Positions 63,301 to 64,000 of a stretch of DNA of 64,000 nucleotides are shown here, piece after piece. Each line of letters starts with the position of its first letter. Position 1 is the first letter of the stretch. Source of the DNA: Globodera rostochiensis. Lineage: Eukaryota > Nematoda > Chromadorea > Rhabditida > Heteroderidae. A program made the position numbers and the translations under genes. Where the stretch lies: contig JAEVLN010000027.1 in the NCBI GenBank assembly GCA_018350325.1, positions 496,001-560,000 of the forward strand, written 5' to 3'. A model generated the notes under the pieces. The model saw nothing but the letters and a program-made list of their open reading frames with translations. It was not told where the DNA came from and did no database searches.

Positions 63301-64000
63301 CCTGGGATTTTTTTTTTCTCAAATTTACCCTCATTTTCAGTGTATTTGGGGGTCTTCAGATCCCCATGGAGGAGGTGTCTGATCGACTTAGTGCAGTTAT
63401 CTTTTTGATCAGTATTTAAAGTTGAACAGTTATCTTTTTTGATCAGTATTTAAAGTTGACCTTATGAATTTTTATGGGTTCTGGTCCAACAAAATATTGG
63501 CAAATTTATTCTGTCTCAAGACCACTGCTTGTCTCAAGACTTTTTTTGGCAATGTATATGTTTTGACGGTTTGTTTCATGACCTTATAAGTTAGAAAAAT
63601 CCCCAAACCGTAGTAAATTTATTTTATAGATGACAAAATTTTGAGGGAAATAAGAGGAAGAATCAAAAGAACCCAGAGAAAGAACAATATAAAAAGAGAA
63701 AATTTCCACGAAATTTATCCAGAAAACCCATTTGAGAATGAAAAAAAGGACGATGGAAAAGACGATGCGGAAAAAAACAGAGGAAGAACGGAAGATAGAA
63801 ATGGGGAAGCAATAAATACAGATAAAAAGAGTTGGAAAATAAGTGGAAAGAATAAAGAAAATTCATCAGTAGATGGCCAGAAAAAAGAAAATCAGGAGAA
63901 AACAGAGAAAGGAGAATTTTATCCGGAAGAAGTAATACGTAGTGAGCATGATGATGATGAAGGAAGGAAAAAAAGAATTGTCAAGGATGAGAACGGAAAA
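60368..64000 (+). CDS. Acidic low-complexity protein, partial at the right edge
   Basis: A strongly supported exon chain is 61745-62026, 62078-62857 and 63630-64000, all joined in phase 1 and open at the window end. It encodes mostly D, E, K, Q and N: a run of six D after YRDHG, repeated blocks such as QPSDE(E/D)H and DQ(Q/K)xxEN, then lysine-glutamate-rich sequence. Such composition suggests a disordered or filament-like protein; no domain is recognised. Upstream, 60368-60750 encodes one hydrophobic segment (FLIGWIFSLALF) followed by an Arg-rich stretch, and 60773-61190 has coding-like sequence with an in-frame TAA at 61041; their joins are unresolved and they may belong to a separate gene. 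A MITE sits in the intron at 62911-63027. Confidence 0.6.
62911..63027. mobile_element. 117-bp hAT-like MITE, TSD GTTAAGAC
   Basis: Ends are TAGAGCACGGAC and the inverted TAGAGCCCGGAC, flanked exactly by GTTAAGAC (62903-62910, 63028-63035). It lies in the last visible intron of the acidic-protein gene. Confidence 0.9.

Overview
The window looks like genomic DNA of a nematode, most probably a plant-parasitic cyst nematode (Globodera/Heterodera group). Genes are cut into many short exons by small GT-AG introns, intergenic DNA is AT-rich and full of short inverted-repeat elements, and a SPRY domain at 32.2-33.1 kb carries hallmark motifs of the SPRYSEC/RBP-1 family expanded in cyst nematodes. 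Supporting genes are a Rab11 GTPase, a nematode-style serpentine receptor and a long C2H2 zinc-finger gene. No transposase or reverse transcriptase ORF, rRNA or CRISPR array was recognised. Gene models were built by hand from splice-site and phase matching.

Layout. 0.8-3.0 kb: minus-strand BTB-BACK gene running into a ubiquitin-like domain. 3-6.6 kb: repeats. 6.6-20.5 kb: a large imperfect palindrome whose arms carry two divergently transcribed copies of an 11-exon gene for a secreted, cysteine-rich, multi-module protein with a hydrophobic C-terminal tail; the left copy is swollen by transposon insertions (9.1 kb against 2.8 kb). 22.8-25.6 kb: rab-11, six exons. 27.3-29.4 kb: nested inverted-repeat elements. 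29.9-33.1 kb: second BTB-BACK gene, spliced in phase to a SPRY domain. 34.1-47.2 kb: minus-strand C2H2 zinc-finger gene with transposon-filled introns. 47-55 kb: mobile-element-rich DNA and a 51-bp minisatellite. 55.5-58.0 kb: seven-transmembrane receptor, seven exons. 58.0-58.7 kb: minisatellite beside a SPRY remnant. 60.4-64 kb: gene for a very acidic low-complexity protein that runs off the right edge.

The most interesting signal is the pair of BTB-BACK paralogues (inverted duplicates 27 kb apart, upstream DNA also shared). Both appear to leave the BACK region at the same phase-1 splice point, then enter different C-terminal modules: SPRY in one, ubiquitin in the other. BTB-BACK proteins are typically Cullin-3 adaptors, SPRY is a binding domain and ubiquitin is the cognate modifier, so this looks like domain exchange around a ubiquitin-ligase scaffold. 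The fusions are inferred from splice-phase arithmetic and need transcript evidence; the ubiquitin part has a one-base lesion and the SPRY gene has one damaged splice acceptor.

The second theme is mobile DNA. At least ten short elements have CAGGG/TAGGG-type ends and exact 8-bp target duplications (hAT-like), several nested. One is validated within the window by an empty site in the opposite palindrome arm. A further class of fold-back elements has ends made of short tandem repeats.
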